Shown piece by piece: positions 9,135-17,581 of a stretch of DNA of 39,562 bases (position 1 is the first letter of the stretch; each line of letters opens with the position of its first letter). The DNA comes from CAVXAE01 sp044225565. Its GTDB lineage: Bacteria > Pseudomonadota > Gammaproteobacteria > Steroidobacterales > Steroidobacteraceae. The position numbers were made by a program, and so were the translations under genes. Under the pieces are notes generated by a model, which was given only the letters and a program-made list of their open reading frames with translations, was not told where the DNA came from and made no database searches. The DNA is taken from contig JBGAIL010000021.1 in NCBI GenBank assembly GCA_044225565.1, positions 1 through 39,562 on the forward strand. The letters run 5' to 3'.

Positions 9135-10799
9135 TCAGGCGTAGCGCTCGCGCAGGAGCTTCTTGTTGATCTTTCCGACGCTGGTGCGCTCCAGGGCTTC
9201 CACGAGGGTCACCCGCTCTGGTATGGCGTAACGGGGGATGGCGCCCGTGGCCGCCGCCGCCGCCACGTGGTCCCGCACCTGCTCAGGGGTGAGCGTCGCG
9301 CGGCTCTCTGGTCGCGGAACCACCAGCGCATGGGGGCGCTCGCCCCACTGGGCATCACGCACGCCGATCACCGCCACTTCGGCCACGCCCTGGAGTCTCG
9401 AGATGAGATCCTCCAGCTCGAGGGAAGAAAGCCACTCGCCGCCGGTCTTGATCACGTCCTTCACTCGATCCGTGATGAGCATGGAGCCCGAGGCATCCAT
9501 CTTCGCGACGTCCTGCGTATGCAGGTATCCGCCGCGCCAGAGCTCCTCCGACGCTTGCGGATTGCCCACGTAGCACGAGGTGAGCCAGGGCGCCCGCACG
9601 ACGATCTCGCCGACGGACTGATCGTCGTGAGGCACGGCGTTCCCCTCGGCATCCAGCAGCTTGATCTCCACCATCGGAATCGGCATTCCCGTGCGGCAAC
9701 GCTGCTCGATCTCGACATCGACCGGCACGGTGCCGGGAGGTGACCTGAGACGCGTGGTCGCGAGTACAGGGCAGGTTTCCGACATGCCGTAGCCGGCGTA
9801 GACGTCCACGCCACGCTCCAGCGCTTCGCGCGCCAGGCCGGCAGGCAGCGCCGAGCCGCCGATGCACATCTTCCAGCCGTGCAGGTTCAGATCGGAGGCG
9901 GCAGCCGTGTTCAGCAGCATGCGCAGGATGGTCGGCACGCAATGCGAATAGGTCACCCCCTCGCGCTCCTTCAGCGCGAGCAGCTCTTCGGGCACGTATC
10001 GCCCCGGATACACCTGCTTCACGCCGAGCAGCGTCGCGACGTAAGGGTTGCCCCAGGCATGGACGTGGAACATGGGCGTCATCGGCATGTAGACGTCGCC
10101 GTGCCGGAGGCCCTGGCCGTAGGGCGAGCTGCCATGCACGCCGATCAGCGCGAGCGTGTGCAGCACGAGCTGCCGGTGAGTGAAGCAGACGCCTTTCGGA
10201 TCGCCCGTCGTGCCGGTGGTGTAGAAAGTGGTCGCGACGGCGTTCTCGTCGAAGTCCTCGAAGTTGAAGGTGGCGCTCGAGCCGGCGAGCAGCTTTTCGT
10301 ATTCGGTGTCGATCCAGCCAGGCACTTCGCCGCCCGTCGCGTCGCCGCCCATCGCGGGGCCGTCCTCGATGAGCACCACCTTGCGCAGCGCGGGCAGCTG
10401 ATCCCGCATGCCCGCGAGCAGCGGCAGGAAATCCCGATGCACGAGCACCACCTGCGCGCCCGCATGCTTGAGCGTGTAGCACACCTGCGCCGGCGACAGC
10501 CGTACGTTCACCGTCTGCAACACCGCGCCCATCATGGGAATCGCGAAGAAGCATTCGAGATAGCGATGGCTGTCCCAGTCCATCACCGCCACGGTGCTGC
10601 CTTGTTCCACCCCCAGTCCCGCAAGCCCCGAGGCGAGCCGCGAGATGCGCTCATCCAGCATGCGGTACGTGTAGCGGCCGCGATCCCGGTACACGATCTC
10701 CTGATTCGCGGAATTCGTCCGCGGGGTATGCAGGAGCTGCTTGATGAGCAGCGGGTAGGCGTATGCGTTGCTGGCGGGCTCGGCGATTCGCACGGGCAT
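9135..10799 (-). CDS. Medium/long-chain fatty acyl-CoA ligase (AMP-forming), AlkK/FadD3-like
   Basis: 554 residues from the ATG at 10799, which has AGGGAG seven bases upstream. The frame stays open further upstream only because it shadows the thiolase gene. ANL-superfamily motifs are seen in order: the P-loop TTGTTGDPKG, the adenylate site YGMSETCP, the hinge region TQDVAKMDASG followed by DRVKDVIKTGGEW, and the catalytic-lysine motif TSVGKINKK near the C-terminus. It activates a carboxylic acid to its CoA thioester with ATP in the cytoplasm. The motifs look closest to medium-chain ligases. It starts 11 bp after the thiolase stop, so the two are co-transcribed and should act together in acyl-CoA or ketoacyl-CoA turnover. 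Confidence 0.93.
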   Translation of the reverse strand: MPVRIAEPASNAYAYPLLIKQLLHTPRTNSANQEIVYRDRGRYTYRMLDERISRLASGLAGLGVEQGSTVAVMDWDSHRYLECFFAIPMMGAVLQTVNVRLSPAQVCYTLKHAGAQVVLVHRDFLPLLAGMRDQLPALRKVVLIEDGPAMGGDATGGEVPGWIDTEYEKLLAGSSATFNFEDFDENAVATTFYTTGTTGDPKGVCFTHRQLVLHTLALIGVHGSSPYGQGLRHGDVYMPMTPMFHVHAWGNPYVATLLGVKQVYPGRYVPEELLALKEREGVTYSHCVPTILRMLLNTAAASDLNLHGWKMCIGGSALPAGLAREALERGVDVYAGYGMSETCPVLATTRLRSPPGTVPVDVEIEQRCRTGMPIPMVEIKLLDAEGNAVPHDDQSVGEIVVRAPWLTSCYVGNPQASEELWRGGYLHTQDVAKMDASGSMLITDRVKDVIKTGGEWLSSLELEDLISRLQGVAEVAVIGVRDAQWGERPHALVVPRPESRATLTPEQVRDHVAAAAATGAIPRYAIPERVTLVEALERTSVGKINKKLLRERYA

Positions 10800-10810
10800 G
10801 GCGAAACTCC

Positions 10811-11995
10811 CTACAGTACTTCGAACAGGCCGGCGGCACCCATGCCGCCGCCCACGCACATGGTGACCACCACGTGCTTCACGCCACGGCGCTTGCCTTC
10901 GATGAGCGCGTGCCCCACGAGGCGCGCGCCGCTCATGCCGTAGGGATGGCCGATGGAGATGCCGCCGCCGTCCACGTTGAACCGTTCCGGATCGATGCCG
11001 AGCTGGTCGCGACAGTACAGGGTCTGCACCGCGAACGCCTCGTTGAGCTCCCACAATCCGATGTCGGACACCTCGAGCCCGTGCTGCTTCAACAGCTTCG
11101 GCACCGCGTAGATCGGCCCGATGCCCATCTCTTCCGGCGCGCAGCCCGCCACCGCGATGCCGAGGTAGCGCCCCATCGGCTTCAGGCCGCGGGCCGCGGC
11201 GACGCGCTCATGCATGATCACCGATGCAGACGCGCCATCCGAAAGCTGGCTCGCGTTGCCGGCGGTGATGGTGCCTCCTTCGATCACGGGCTTGAGGCTG
11301 CGCAGGCCTTCGAGCGTGGTGTCCGGGCGGTTGCCCTCGTCCTTCTCGAGCGTGACGTCCTTGAACGAGGTGGCGCCCGTCGCCTTGTCCACGACGGCCA
11401 TGCAGCTCGGCATCGGCACGATCTCGGCATCGAAGCGACCGGCCGCCTGCGCTGCGGCGGTGCGCTGCTGCGAAGCGAGCGAGTACACATCCTGCTGCTC
11501 GCGCGACACGTTGTACTTCTTCGCGACGAACTCGGCGGTCTGCAGCATGGGCATGTAGGCGTGATGGGAGGCGGCGATGACGTTCTCGTCCTTCTCCCTG
11601 GCCGCCCACTCGAAGAACGGGCCGTTGAGCGCGGTGATGTTCTCCTGCCCGCCGGCGACCACGATGCCCATGCCGTCGACCTCGACCTGCTTCGCCGCGA
11701 TGGCGATGGCCATGAGGCCCGAAGCGCATTGGCGATCGACGGTCTGGCCCGCCACGGTGACCGGCAGGCCCGCCGCGATCGCCGCAAGCCGGCCGATGTT
11801 GAGGCCCGCGGTGCCGGCGCACATGGCCGTGCCCATCACGACGTCGTCCACCTCCGCACCTTCCACTCGGGCGCGCGCCACGGCATGCCGGATGACATGC
11901 GCGGCCAGCGTGGGCGACTTCGTGTTGTTGAACGCGCCGCGGAACGCGCGGCCGATCGGGGTTCGGGCGGTGGAAACGACGACGGCATGGGTCAT
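10811..11995 (-). CDS. Thiolase (acetyl-CoA C-acyltransferase)
   Basis: 394 residues from the ATG at 11995. The nucleophilic Cys90 is in TVDRQCASG, the general-base His is in SIGHPYGMSGARL, and the second catalytic Cys is in MCVGGGMGAAG at the C-terminus; all are intact and the length is typical of thiolase II/FadA. It cleaves 3-ketoacyl-CoA with CoA, or condenses acetyl-CoA in reverse. It is followed after 11 bp by an acyl-CoA ligase. The neighbouring leucine-degradation operon produces acetoacetate or acetoacetyl-CoA, which this pair could handle. That link is inferred from proximity only, since trmL separates the two groups. Confidence 0.94.
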   Translation of the reverse strand: MTHAVVVSTARTPIGRAFRGAFNNTKSPTLAAHVIRHAVARARVEGAEVDDVVMGTAMCAGTAGLNIGRLAAIAAGLPVTVAGQTVDRQCASGLMAIAIAAKQVEVDGMGIVVAGGQENITALNGPFFEWAAREKDENVIAASHHAYMPMLQTAEFVAKKYNVSREQQDVYSLASQQRTAAAQAAGRFDAEIVPMPSCMAVVDKATGATSFKDVTLEKDEGNRPDTTLEGLRSLKPVIEGGTITAGNASQLSDGASASVIMHERVAAARGLKPMGRYLGIAVAGCAPEEMGIGPIYAVPKLLKQHGLEVSDIGLWELNEAFAVQTLYCRDQLGIDPERFNVDGGGISIGHPYGMSGARLVGHALIEGKRRGVKHVVVTMCVGGGMGAAGLFEVL

Positions 11996-12169
11996 GGACT
12001 GGCTCCGGATACGCTCGCGAGTCGCGGCTCTTGAATGGGTCGCAGGATGGTACCCCTGTCCATGGCTCCGGCGCATCGAGCGGGGCGGGATCACGCCGGC
12101 CCGGTTTCGGCCAGCGAAACAGCAGGGCAGCCTTTGATACCTTTGGCGACCTCGCCTCGAGGGCACCCC

Positions 12170-12631
12170 GTGGTTCACGTCATCCTGTACCAGCCCGAGA
12201 TTCCGCCGAACACCGGCAACGTCATCCGCATGTGCGCCAACAGCGGCGCACATCTGCACCTGATCCGGCCGCTCGGATTCGACATCGACGAGAAAACCGT
12301 GCGGCGCGCAGGCATGGATTACGCAGAGCTGGCCGACATGCGCACGTGGGACTCGCTGGAGGAGTGCCTGCAGGGGCTGGGCTCGCCGCGCTGGTTCGCC
12401 ATTTCCACTCGCGGGCACACCCGGTTCGACGCACCGGAATTCGCGGCGGGCGACGCATTCGTGTTCGGGCCGGAGTCGCGCGGCCTGCCCGCGGCAGTGC
12501 TCGAATCCTGCCCGGCCGGGCAGCGGCTGCGCATCCCGATGGTGCCGGGAAACCGCAGCCTGAACCTCTCGAATGCCGCCGCGGTGATGGTGTTCGAGGC
12601 GTGGCGGCAACTGGGGTATCGCGGCAGCTGA
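12170..12631 (+). CDS. trmL: tRNA (cytidine(34)-2'-O)-methyltransferase TrmL
   Basis: 153 residues from the GTG at 12170, preceded by GAGGG at 7 bases, which gives the usual family N-terminus (VHVILYQPEIPPNTGNVIR). SPOUT-fold knot motifs are present: NTGNVIRMC, FGPESRGLP and the SAM-binding NRSLNLSNAAAVMV. TrmL methylates the ribose of the wobble base in the two tRNA-Leu isoacceptors using SAM and works as a dimer. The length matches the family. It stands alone on the plus strand, divergent from the thiolase and convergent with mccA/liuD; only 16 bp separate their stops. Confidence 0.95.
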   Translation: MVHVILYQPEIPPNTGNVIRMCANSGAHLHLIRPLGFDIDEKTVRRAGMDYAELADMRTWDSLEECLQGLGSPRWFAISTRGHTRFDAPEFAAGDAFVFGPESRGLPAAVLESCPAGQRLRIPMVPGNRSLNLSNAAAVMVFEAWRQLGYRGS

Positions 12632-12647
12632 GGAGCCGCGGCCGCAC

Positions 12648-14657
12648 CTATTCGATGGGCTCGAACTCCACCAGCTCGACGCCGGAATCCACCTGCTCGC
12701 CCGCGACGTGACGGAAGGACTTCACTGTGCCTTTCCGTGGCGCGCGGAGCGTGTGCTCCATCTTCATCGCCTCCATCACCAGGATGGGGTCGCCCTTCTC
12801 CAGCACGGCGCCGGGCTCGGCCAGCAGGGCGATGACCCGCCCGGGCATCGGGGCCGTGAGCCCGCCCTGATGCTCATCGCCGCCGGATTGCGGGCGCAGG
12901 GGATCGACCCGCGCCAGGAGCCATTCGCGCGGCCCCACGAACAGGTGCAACTGCTCGCCGCTCTCGACTGGCGTGAAGCGGTACCGCTGATCCCCTAGCT
13001 GCACTTGCAGCTCGCCGTTGACGCCTCGGCGGAAAGAGGCATCGGTGCGATCGCCATTCAAGGTGAGACCGAAGGCATTTCCATCGCCTGTACCTGCGCC
13101 CTGCAGCGGCTCGACGTGGATCTCCTGTCGTGCATCGCCAGCGCGCAGGTGAATGCTCCCCTGTCCACTGCCGTTCAATCGCCAGTAGTCGAACGTCCGC
13201 CACGGTGAATGACGATCCGGCGCGATTTGCGACGCCCGGCTCTCACGAGCGAGCTCCGCAACCGCACCGAGCAACCAGACTTCGGCCGGCACCGCGCTCT
13301 TCGCAGGAAACAACGCCGCCTGCTCGCGCTCGATGAGACCCGTATCGAGATCGGCGGCAGCGAACGCAGGCGAATCGATCAGCCTGCCGAGAAAGTCCAC
13401 GTTGTTCGACACGCCCACGATCTGATAAAGCTCGAGTGCCGCGCGCATCCGCGCGCGCGCGAGGTCCCTGTCCTCGCCCCAGACGATGAGCTTCGCGATC
13501 ATGGGGTCGTAGTAGGGCGTGATCGCATCCCCTTGCTGCACACCGGTGTCCACCCGCACGCGCGAAGATTCCGGCGGCGTGACGAGATGGATCAACTTGC
13601 CGGTGGAAGGCAGGAAGCCGGCGGCCGGATCTTCGGCGTAGATGCGCGCCTCGATCGCATGCCCGCGGATCGAAAGCTCCTCCTGAGTCTTTGGCAGCTT
13701 CTCGCCGGCCGCCACGCGCAGCTGCCATTCGACGAGATCCTGTCCCGTGATCATCTCCGTGACCGGGTGCTCCACCTGCAGCCGCGTATTCATTTCCATG
13801 AAGTAGAAACTGCCGTCCTGGCGCGCGATGAACTCCACCGTGCCGGCACCCACGTATCCGACGGCCTTTGCCGCATCCACCGCCGCCTTGCCCATCGCCG
13901 CGCGGCGCTGGGCAGTCATGCCCGGCGCCGGCGCTTCCTCCAGCACCTTCTGATGGCGCCGCTGCACCGAACAGTCCCGCTCGAACAGATACACGACGTT
14001 GCCGTGCGTATCGCCGAAGACCTGGATCTCGATGTGCCGCGGCTTGACGACGTATTGCTCGATCAGCACGCGGTCGTCACCGAACGCGCTCGCCGCCTCA
14101 CGCTTGCAGGATTCCAGCGCTGCGATGAAATCCTCCGCGCGGTCCACGCGGCGCATGCCTTTGCCGCCGCCACCCGCGCTCGCCTTGATGAGCACGGGGA
14201 AACCGATGCGCTTCGCCTGATCCGCGAGCCAGGAAGAGGCCTGATCCGCGCCATGATAGCCGGGTGTGAGCGGCACTCCGGCCTTCTCCATCAGCGCCTT
14301 CGCCGCCGACTTCGCGCCCATCGCACGGATGGCCGCAGCCGGCGGGCCGATGAAGACGATGCCGGCGGCCTGGCATGCGGCCGCGAAATCCTCGTTCTCG
14401 GAGAGGAAGCCGTAGCCCGGATGGATCGCCTCGGCGCCTGTTTTCCGAGCCGCCTCGAGCACACGACCCGCCACCAGATAGGACTCTCGCGCCGGCGCCG
14501 GCCCGATGAGCACTGCATGATCCGCGAGCCGCACGTGGTACGCGTTGGCGTCCGCTTCGGAGTACACGGCCACGGTTTCGATTCCCATGCGACGCGCGGT
14601 GCGGATGACGCGGCAGGCGATTTCACCCCGGTTCGCGATCAGGATCCGTTTGAACAT
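12648..14657 (-). CDS. liuD: Methylcrotonyl-CoA carboxylase alpha subunit (biotin carboxylase plus biotin carrier)
   Basis: 669 residues from the ATG at 14657 (MFKRILIANRGEIACRV, the standard family start). A GTG six bases earlier (14663) overlaps the liuB stop and is an alternative. An N-terminal biotin-carboxylase/ATP-grasp region (1-450) has KASAGGGGKGMR and EMNTRLQVEHPVTE. A linker domain follows (450-590), then a biotinyl domain with the biotinylated lysine in VMEAMKMEHT. It carboxylates biotin with ATP and bicarbonate and hands it to the beta subunit. Propionyl- and geranyl-CoA carboxylases share this layout; the isovaleryl-CoA dehydrogenase and MccB-type partner make methylcrotonyl-CoA the likely substrate. 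Confidence 0.93.
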   Translation of the reverse strand: MFKRILIANRGEIACRVIRTARRMGIETVAVYSEADANAYHVRLADHAVLIGPAPARESYLVAGRVLEAARKTGAEAIHPGYGFLSENEDFAAACQAAGIVFIGPPAAAIRAMGAKSAAKALMEKAGVPLTPGYHGADQASSWLADQAKRIGFPVLIKASAGGGGKGMRRVDRAEDFIAALESCKREAASAFGDDRVLIEQYVVKPRHIEIQVFGDTHGNVVYLFERDCSVQRRHQKVLEEAPAPGMTAQRRAAMGKAAVDAAKAVGYVGAGTVEFIARQDGSFYFMEMNTRLQVEHPVTEMITGQDLVEWQLRVAAGEKLPKTQEELSIRGHAIEARIYAEDPAAGFLPSTGKLIHLVTPPESSRVRVDTGVQQGDAITPYYDPMIAKLIVWGEDRDLARARMRAALELYQIVGVSNNVDFLGRLIDSPAFAAADLDTGLIEREQAALFPAKSAVPAEVWLLGAVAELARESRASQIAPDRHSPWRTFDYWRLNGSGQGSIHLRAGDARQEIHVEPLQGAGTGDGNAFGLTLNGDRTDASFRRGVNGELQVQLGDQRYRFTPVESGEQLHLFVGPREWLLARVDPLRPQSGGDEHQGGLTAPMPGRVIALLAEPGAVLEKGDPILVMEAMKMEHTLRAPRKGTVKSFRHVAGEQVDSGVELVEFEPIE

Positions 14658-14659
14658 GG

Positions 14660-16273
14660 TCACATCCGGAACACGCCGAAGCGTGTCGCCTTGATCGGTG
14701 CGTTCAGCGCCGCGGCGAGCGAAAGGCCCAGCACGCGCCGGCTCTGCGCGGGGTCGATCACGCCATCATCCCAGAGCCGCGCCGTGGCGTAATAGGGATT
14801 CCCCTGCTCCTCATACTGCGCGCGGATCGGCGCCTTGAATTCGTTCTCCTGCTCCGCGCTCCAGACGCCGCCCTTGGCTTCGATGGCATCGCGCTTCACC
14901 GTGGCGAGCACCGAAGCGGCCTGCTCGCCGCCCATCACGCTGATGCGCGCATTCGGCCACATCCACAGGAACCGCGGCGAGTACGCACGGCCGGACATTC
15001 CGTAATTGCCGGCACCGAACGAGCCGCCGATCACCGCGGTGATCTTCGGTACCTGCGCCGTGGCGACCGCGGTGACCATCTTCGCGCCGTCCTTCGCGAT
15101 TCCGGCGTTCTCGTACTTGCGCCCGACCATGAAGCCCATGATGTTCTGCAGGAACAGCAGCGGAACGCGTCGCTGCGCGCACAACTGGATGAAATGAGCA
15201 CCCTTCTGCGCGGACTCGCCGAACAGGATGCCGTTGTTGGCAATGACGCCGACCGGCATGCCATAGAGATGCGCGAAGCCCGTGACCAGCGTCGACCCGT
15301 AACGGGCTTTGAACTCGTCCAGCCGCGAGCCATCGACGATGCGCGCGATGACTTCGCGGATGTCGTAAGGCTTGCGGGTGTCCTGGGGGACGATGCCGTA
15401 GAGCTCCTCGGCATCGTAGCGCGGCTCTTCCGGCGACGCGATTTGCATGCTGCCGCGCGCAGTCTTGCCGCGATTGAGGTTCGCCACGATGCGCCTGGCG
15501 ATGAACAACGCGTGACGATCATTCTCCGCGAGGTGATCGCAGACACCGGACAGCCGCGTGTGGACGTCGCCGCCGCCCAGGTCTTCGGCGCTCACCACCT
15601 CGCCCGTCGCAGCCTTCACGAGCGGCGGGCCACCCAGGAAAATGGTGCCCTGGTTCTTCACGATGACCGTCTCGTCGCTCATGGCAGGGACGTAAGCCCC
15701 GCCGGCCGTGCACGAGCCCATCACCACCGCGATCTGCGGCACGCCCTTCGCGCTGAGGTTCGCCTGGTTGTAGAAGATGCGGCCGAAGTGGTCGCGATCC
15801 GGGAACACCTCGTCCTGGCGCGGCAGGAACGCGCCGCCGGAATCCACGAGATACACGCAGGGAAGCCGGTTCTGATCGGCGATCTCCTGCGCGCGCAGGT
15901 GCTTCTTGATCGTGATCGGGTAATAGGTGCCGCCCTTCACCGTCGCGTCGTTCGCGACGATCATGCATTCCCGGCCTTCGATGCGACCGATGCCCGTGAT
16001 GATGCCGGCGGAGGGCGAGTCGTCGTCGTACATGCCGAAGGCGGCGAGCTGGCCGATCTCGAGGAACGGAGCGCCCGCATCGAGGAGCTGCTCGATGCGG
16101 TCCCGCGGTAACAGCTTGCCGCGGGCCACGTGCTTGGCGCGGGCGGTGTCGTCACCGCCTTTGGCAACCCGGGCGTGTCGTGCACGCAGCTCTTCGACGA
16201 GCTGCCGCATGGCGGCGGCGTTGACGCGGAACTCATCCGCGCGCGTATCGATCTGGCTTTCAATCGCCGTCAT
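14660..16273 (-). CDS. liuB: Methylcrotonyl-CoA carboxylase beta subunit (carboxyltransferase)
   Basis: 537 residues with both carboxyltransferase half-domains. The first holds YYPITIKKHLRAQEIA, VDSGGAFLPRQDEVFPD and VVMGSCTAGGAYVPAMSDE; the second holds the oxyanion/biotin-binding GGSFGAGNYGM and ARISVMGGEQAASV. These match MCC-beta closely. It transfers CO2 from carboxybiotin to 3-methylcrotonyl-CoA, giving 3-methylglutaconyl-CoA in leucine breakdown. It begins 15 bp after liuA, and its stop overlaps or abuts the liuD start, giving translational coupling of the two subunits. Confidence 0.95.
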   Translation of the reverse strand: MTAIESQIDTRADEFRVNAAAMRQLVEELRARHARVAKGGDDTARAKHVARGKLLPRDRIEQLLDAGAPFLEIGQLAAFGMYDDDSPSAGIITGIGRIEGRECMIVANDATVKGGTYYPITIKKHLRAQEIADQNRLPCVYLVDSGGAFLPRQDEVFPDRDHFGRIFYNQANLSAKGVPQIAVVMGSCTAGGAYVPAMSDETVIVKNQGTIFLGGPPLVKAATGEVVSAEDLGGGDVHTRLSGVCDHLAENDRHALFIARRIVANLNRGKTARGSMQIASPEEPRYDAEELYGIVPQDTRKPYDIREVIARIVDGSRLDEFKARYGSTLVTGFAHLYGMPVGVIANNGILFGESAQKGAHFIQLCAQRRVPLLFLQNIMGFMVGRKYENAGIAKDGAKMVTAVATAQVPKITAVIGGSFGAGNYGMSGRAYSPRFLWMWPNARISVMGGEQAASVLATVKRDAIEAKGGVWSAEQENEFKAPIRAQYEEQGNPYYATARLWDDGVIDPAQSRRVLGLSLAAALNAPIKATRFGVFRM

Positions 16274-16288
16274 GGGTTGCCAATGAGC

Positions 16289-17464
16289 TCATACGGATTC
16301 GTTGAACAGCTCGCGGCCGATCAGCATGCGGCGGATCTCGGACGTACCGGCGCCGATCTCGTACAGCTTGGCGTCGCGCCACAGCCGGCCCGCCGGAAAC
16401 TCGTTGATGTAGCCGTTGCCGCCGAGCACCTGGATCGTCTCGCCCGCCATCCATGTGGCCTTCTCGGCCGCGTAGAGAATGGCGGCCGCTGCGTCCTTGC
16501 GCATGGTGCGGCCGTGATCCGTCTGATCGCAGGCTTGCCCGACCGCATAGACCAGCGCACGGCAGGCCTGCCACGTGGCGTACATGTCCGCGAGCTTACC
16601 TTGCATCAGCTGGAACTCGCCAATGCTCCGGCCGAACTGCTTGCGGTCGTGGACGTAGGGCAGTGCGACGTCCATGCAGGCGGACATGATCCCTAGCGGC
16701 CCACCTGCGAGCACGGCACGCTCGAAATCGAGACCGGACATCAGCACTGCAGCGCCGCCCCCCACCTTCCCCAGCACGTTCTCCTCGGGCACTTCGCAAT
16801 CGTCGAACATCACCGGGTACGTGTTGGAGCCGCGCATGCCCAGCTTGTCCAGCTTGCTGCCGAAGGAGAGCCCGGCGTAGCCCTTCTCCACGATGAACGC
16901 CGTGATGCCCTTCGGGCCGGCCTGCGGATCCGTCTTCGCATAGACGACCAGCGTGCTCGCATCCCCGCCATTGGTGATCCACATCTTCGAGCCGTTTAGC
17001 ACGTAGCGGTCGCCCTTCCTGTCCGCGCGCAGCTTCATGCTGACGATGTCGGAGCCGGAGTTCGGCTCGCTCATGGCGAGCGCGCCGACGTGCTCGCCGC
17101 TCACGAGACCGGGCAGGTATTTGCTCTTCTGCTCGTGCGTGCCGTTGCGATGCAGCTGGTTGATGCAGAGATTCGAGTGCGCGCCGTACGAGAGGCCGAC
17201 GGACGCGGAAGCACGGGAGACCTCTTCCATGGCGACGATGTGTGCCAGGTAGCCCAGACCGGAGCCGCCATATTGCTCCTCGACGGTGAGGCCGTGCAGG
17301 CCGAGTCCGCCGAGCTTGGCCCACAGGTCTGCGGGGAAGAGGTTGTCATGGTCGATCCGGGCAGCGCGGGGAGCAATCTCCCTGGCCGCGAAGGCCTGAA
17401 CGGCCTCGCGCAGCATGTCCACGCTTTCGCCGAGGAAGAACCGGAGCTGGGGTACGCTGGACAT
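16289..17464 (-). CDS. liuA: Isovaleryl-CoA dehydrogenase
   Basis: 391 residues, the usual acyl-CoA dehydrogenase length. FAD and substrate motifs seen are YGGSGLGYLAH, ALAMSEPNSGSDIVS, KMWITNGG and QVLGGNGYINEFP. The catalytic Glu lies in LDFERAVLAGGPLG, the position characteristic of isovaleryl-CoA dehydrogenase; in most other acyl-CoA dehydrogenases the base is near the C-terminus. It oxidises isovaleryl-CoA to 3-methylcrotonyl-CoA and passes electrons to ETF. It is the first gene of the operon, with GGGAG just ahead of the ATG, and is divergent from the AraC-type regulator 117 bp away. Confidence 0.95.
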   Translation of the reverse strand: MSSVPQLRFFLGESVDMLREAVQAFAAREIAPRAARIDHDNLFPADLWAKLGGLGLHGLTVEEQYGGSGLGYLAHIVAMEEVSRASASVGLSYGAHSNLCINQLHRNGTHEQKSKYLPGLVSGEHVGALAMSEPNSGSDIVSMKLRADRKGDRYVLNGSKMWITNGGDASTLVVYAKTDPQAGPKGITAFIVEKGYAGLSFGSKLDKLGMRGSNTYPVMFDDCEVPEENVLGKVGGGAAVLMSGLDFERAVLAGGPLGIMSACMDVALPYVHDRKQFGRSIGEFQLMQGKLADMYATWQACRALVYAVGQACDQTDHGRTMRKDAAAAILYAAEKATWMAGETIQVLGGNGYINEFPAGRLWRDAKLYEIGAGTSEIRRMLIGRELFNESV

Positions 17465-17526
17465 GTGCTCTCCCTCGGGCCTTCCGGCCCGGCTGGACGA
17501 GGCGCAAGGCTAGTCCCGAAGGCGTC

Positions 17527-17553
17527 GCAATTGCCGCCTCGGAGGTTGCAATT
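17527..17553. promoter_or_regulatory. Two GCAATT direct repeats between liuA and the AraC-type regulator
   Basis: GCAATT occurs at 17527 and again at 17548, 21 bp apart (two helical turns) and on the same strand, in the 117-bp divergent region. AraC-family proteins commonly bind direct repeats with about this spacing. The first copy is also the centre of the palindrome GCAATTGC. The spacing argues for an operator; the short motif means chance is possible. Confidence 0.35.
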
Positions 17554-17581
17554 CGTGCCACTCCTCGCGAGACTGCAGACC

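Noticed and set aside
7875..9743. 622-residue open frame on the plus strand
   Set aside because: Antisense to the desaturase and the ligase 3' end; low-complexity Val/Arg/His-rich translation with no domain.
13209..14792. 527-residue open frame on the plus strand
   Set aside because: Antisense shadow of the methylcrotonyl-CoA carboxylase alpha gene.
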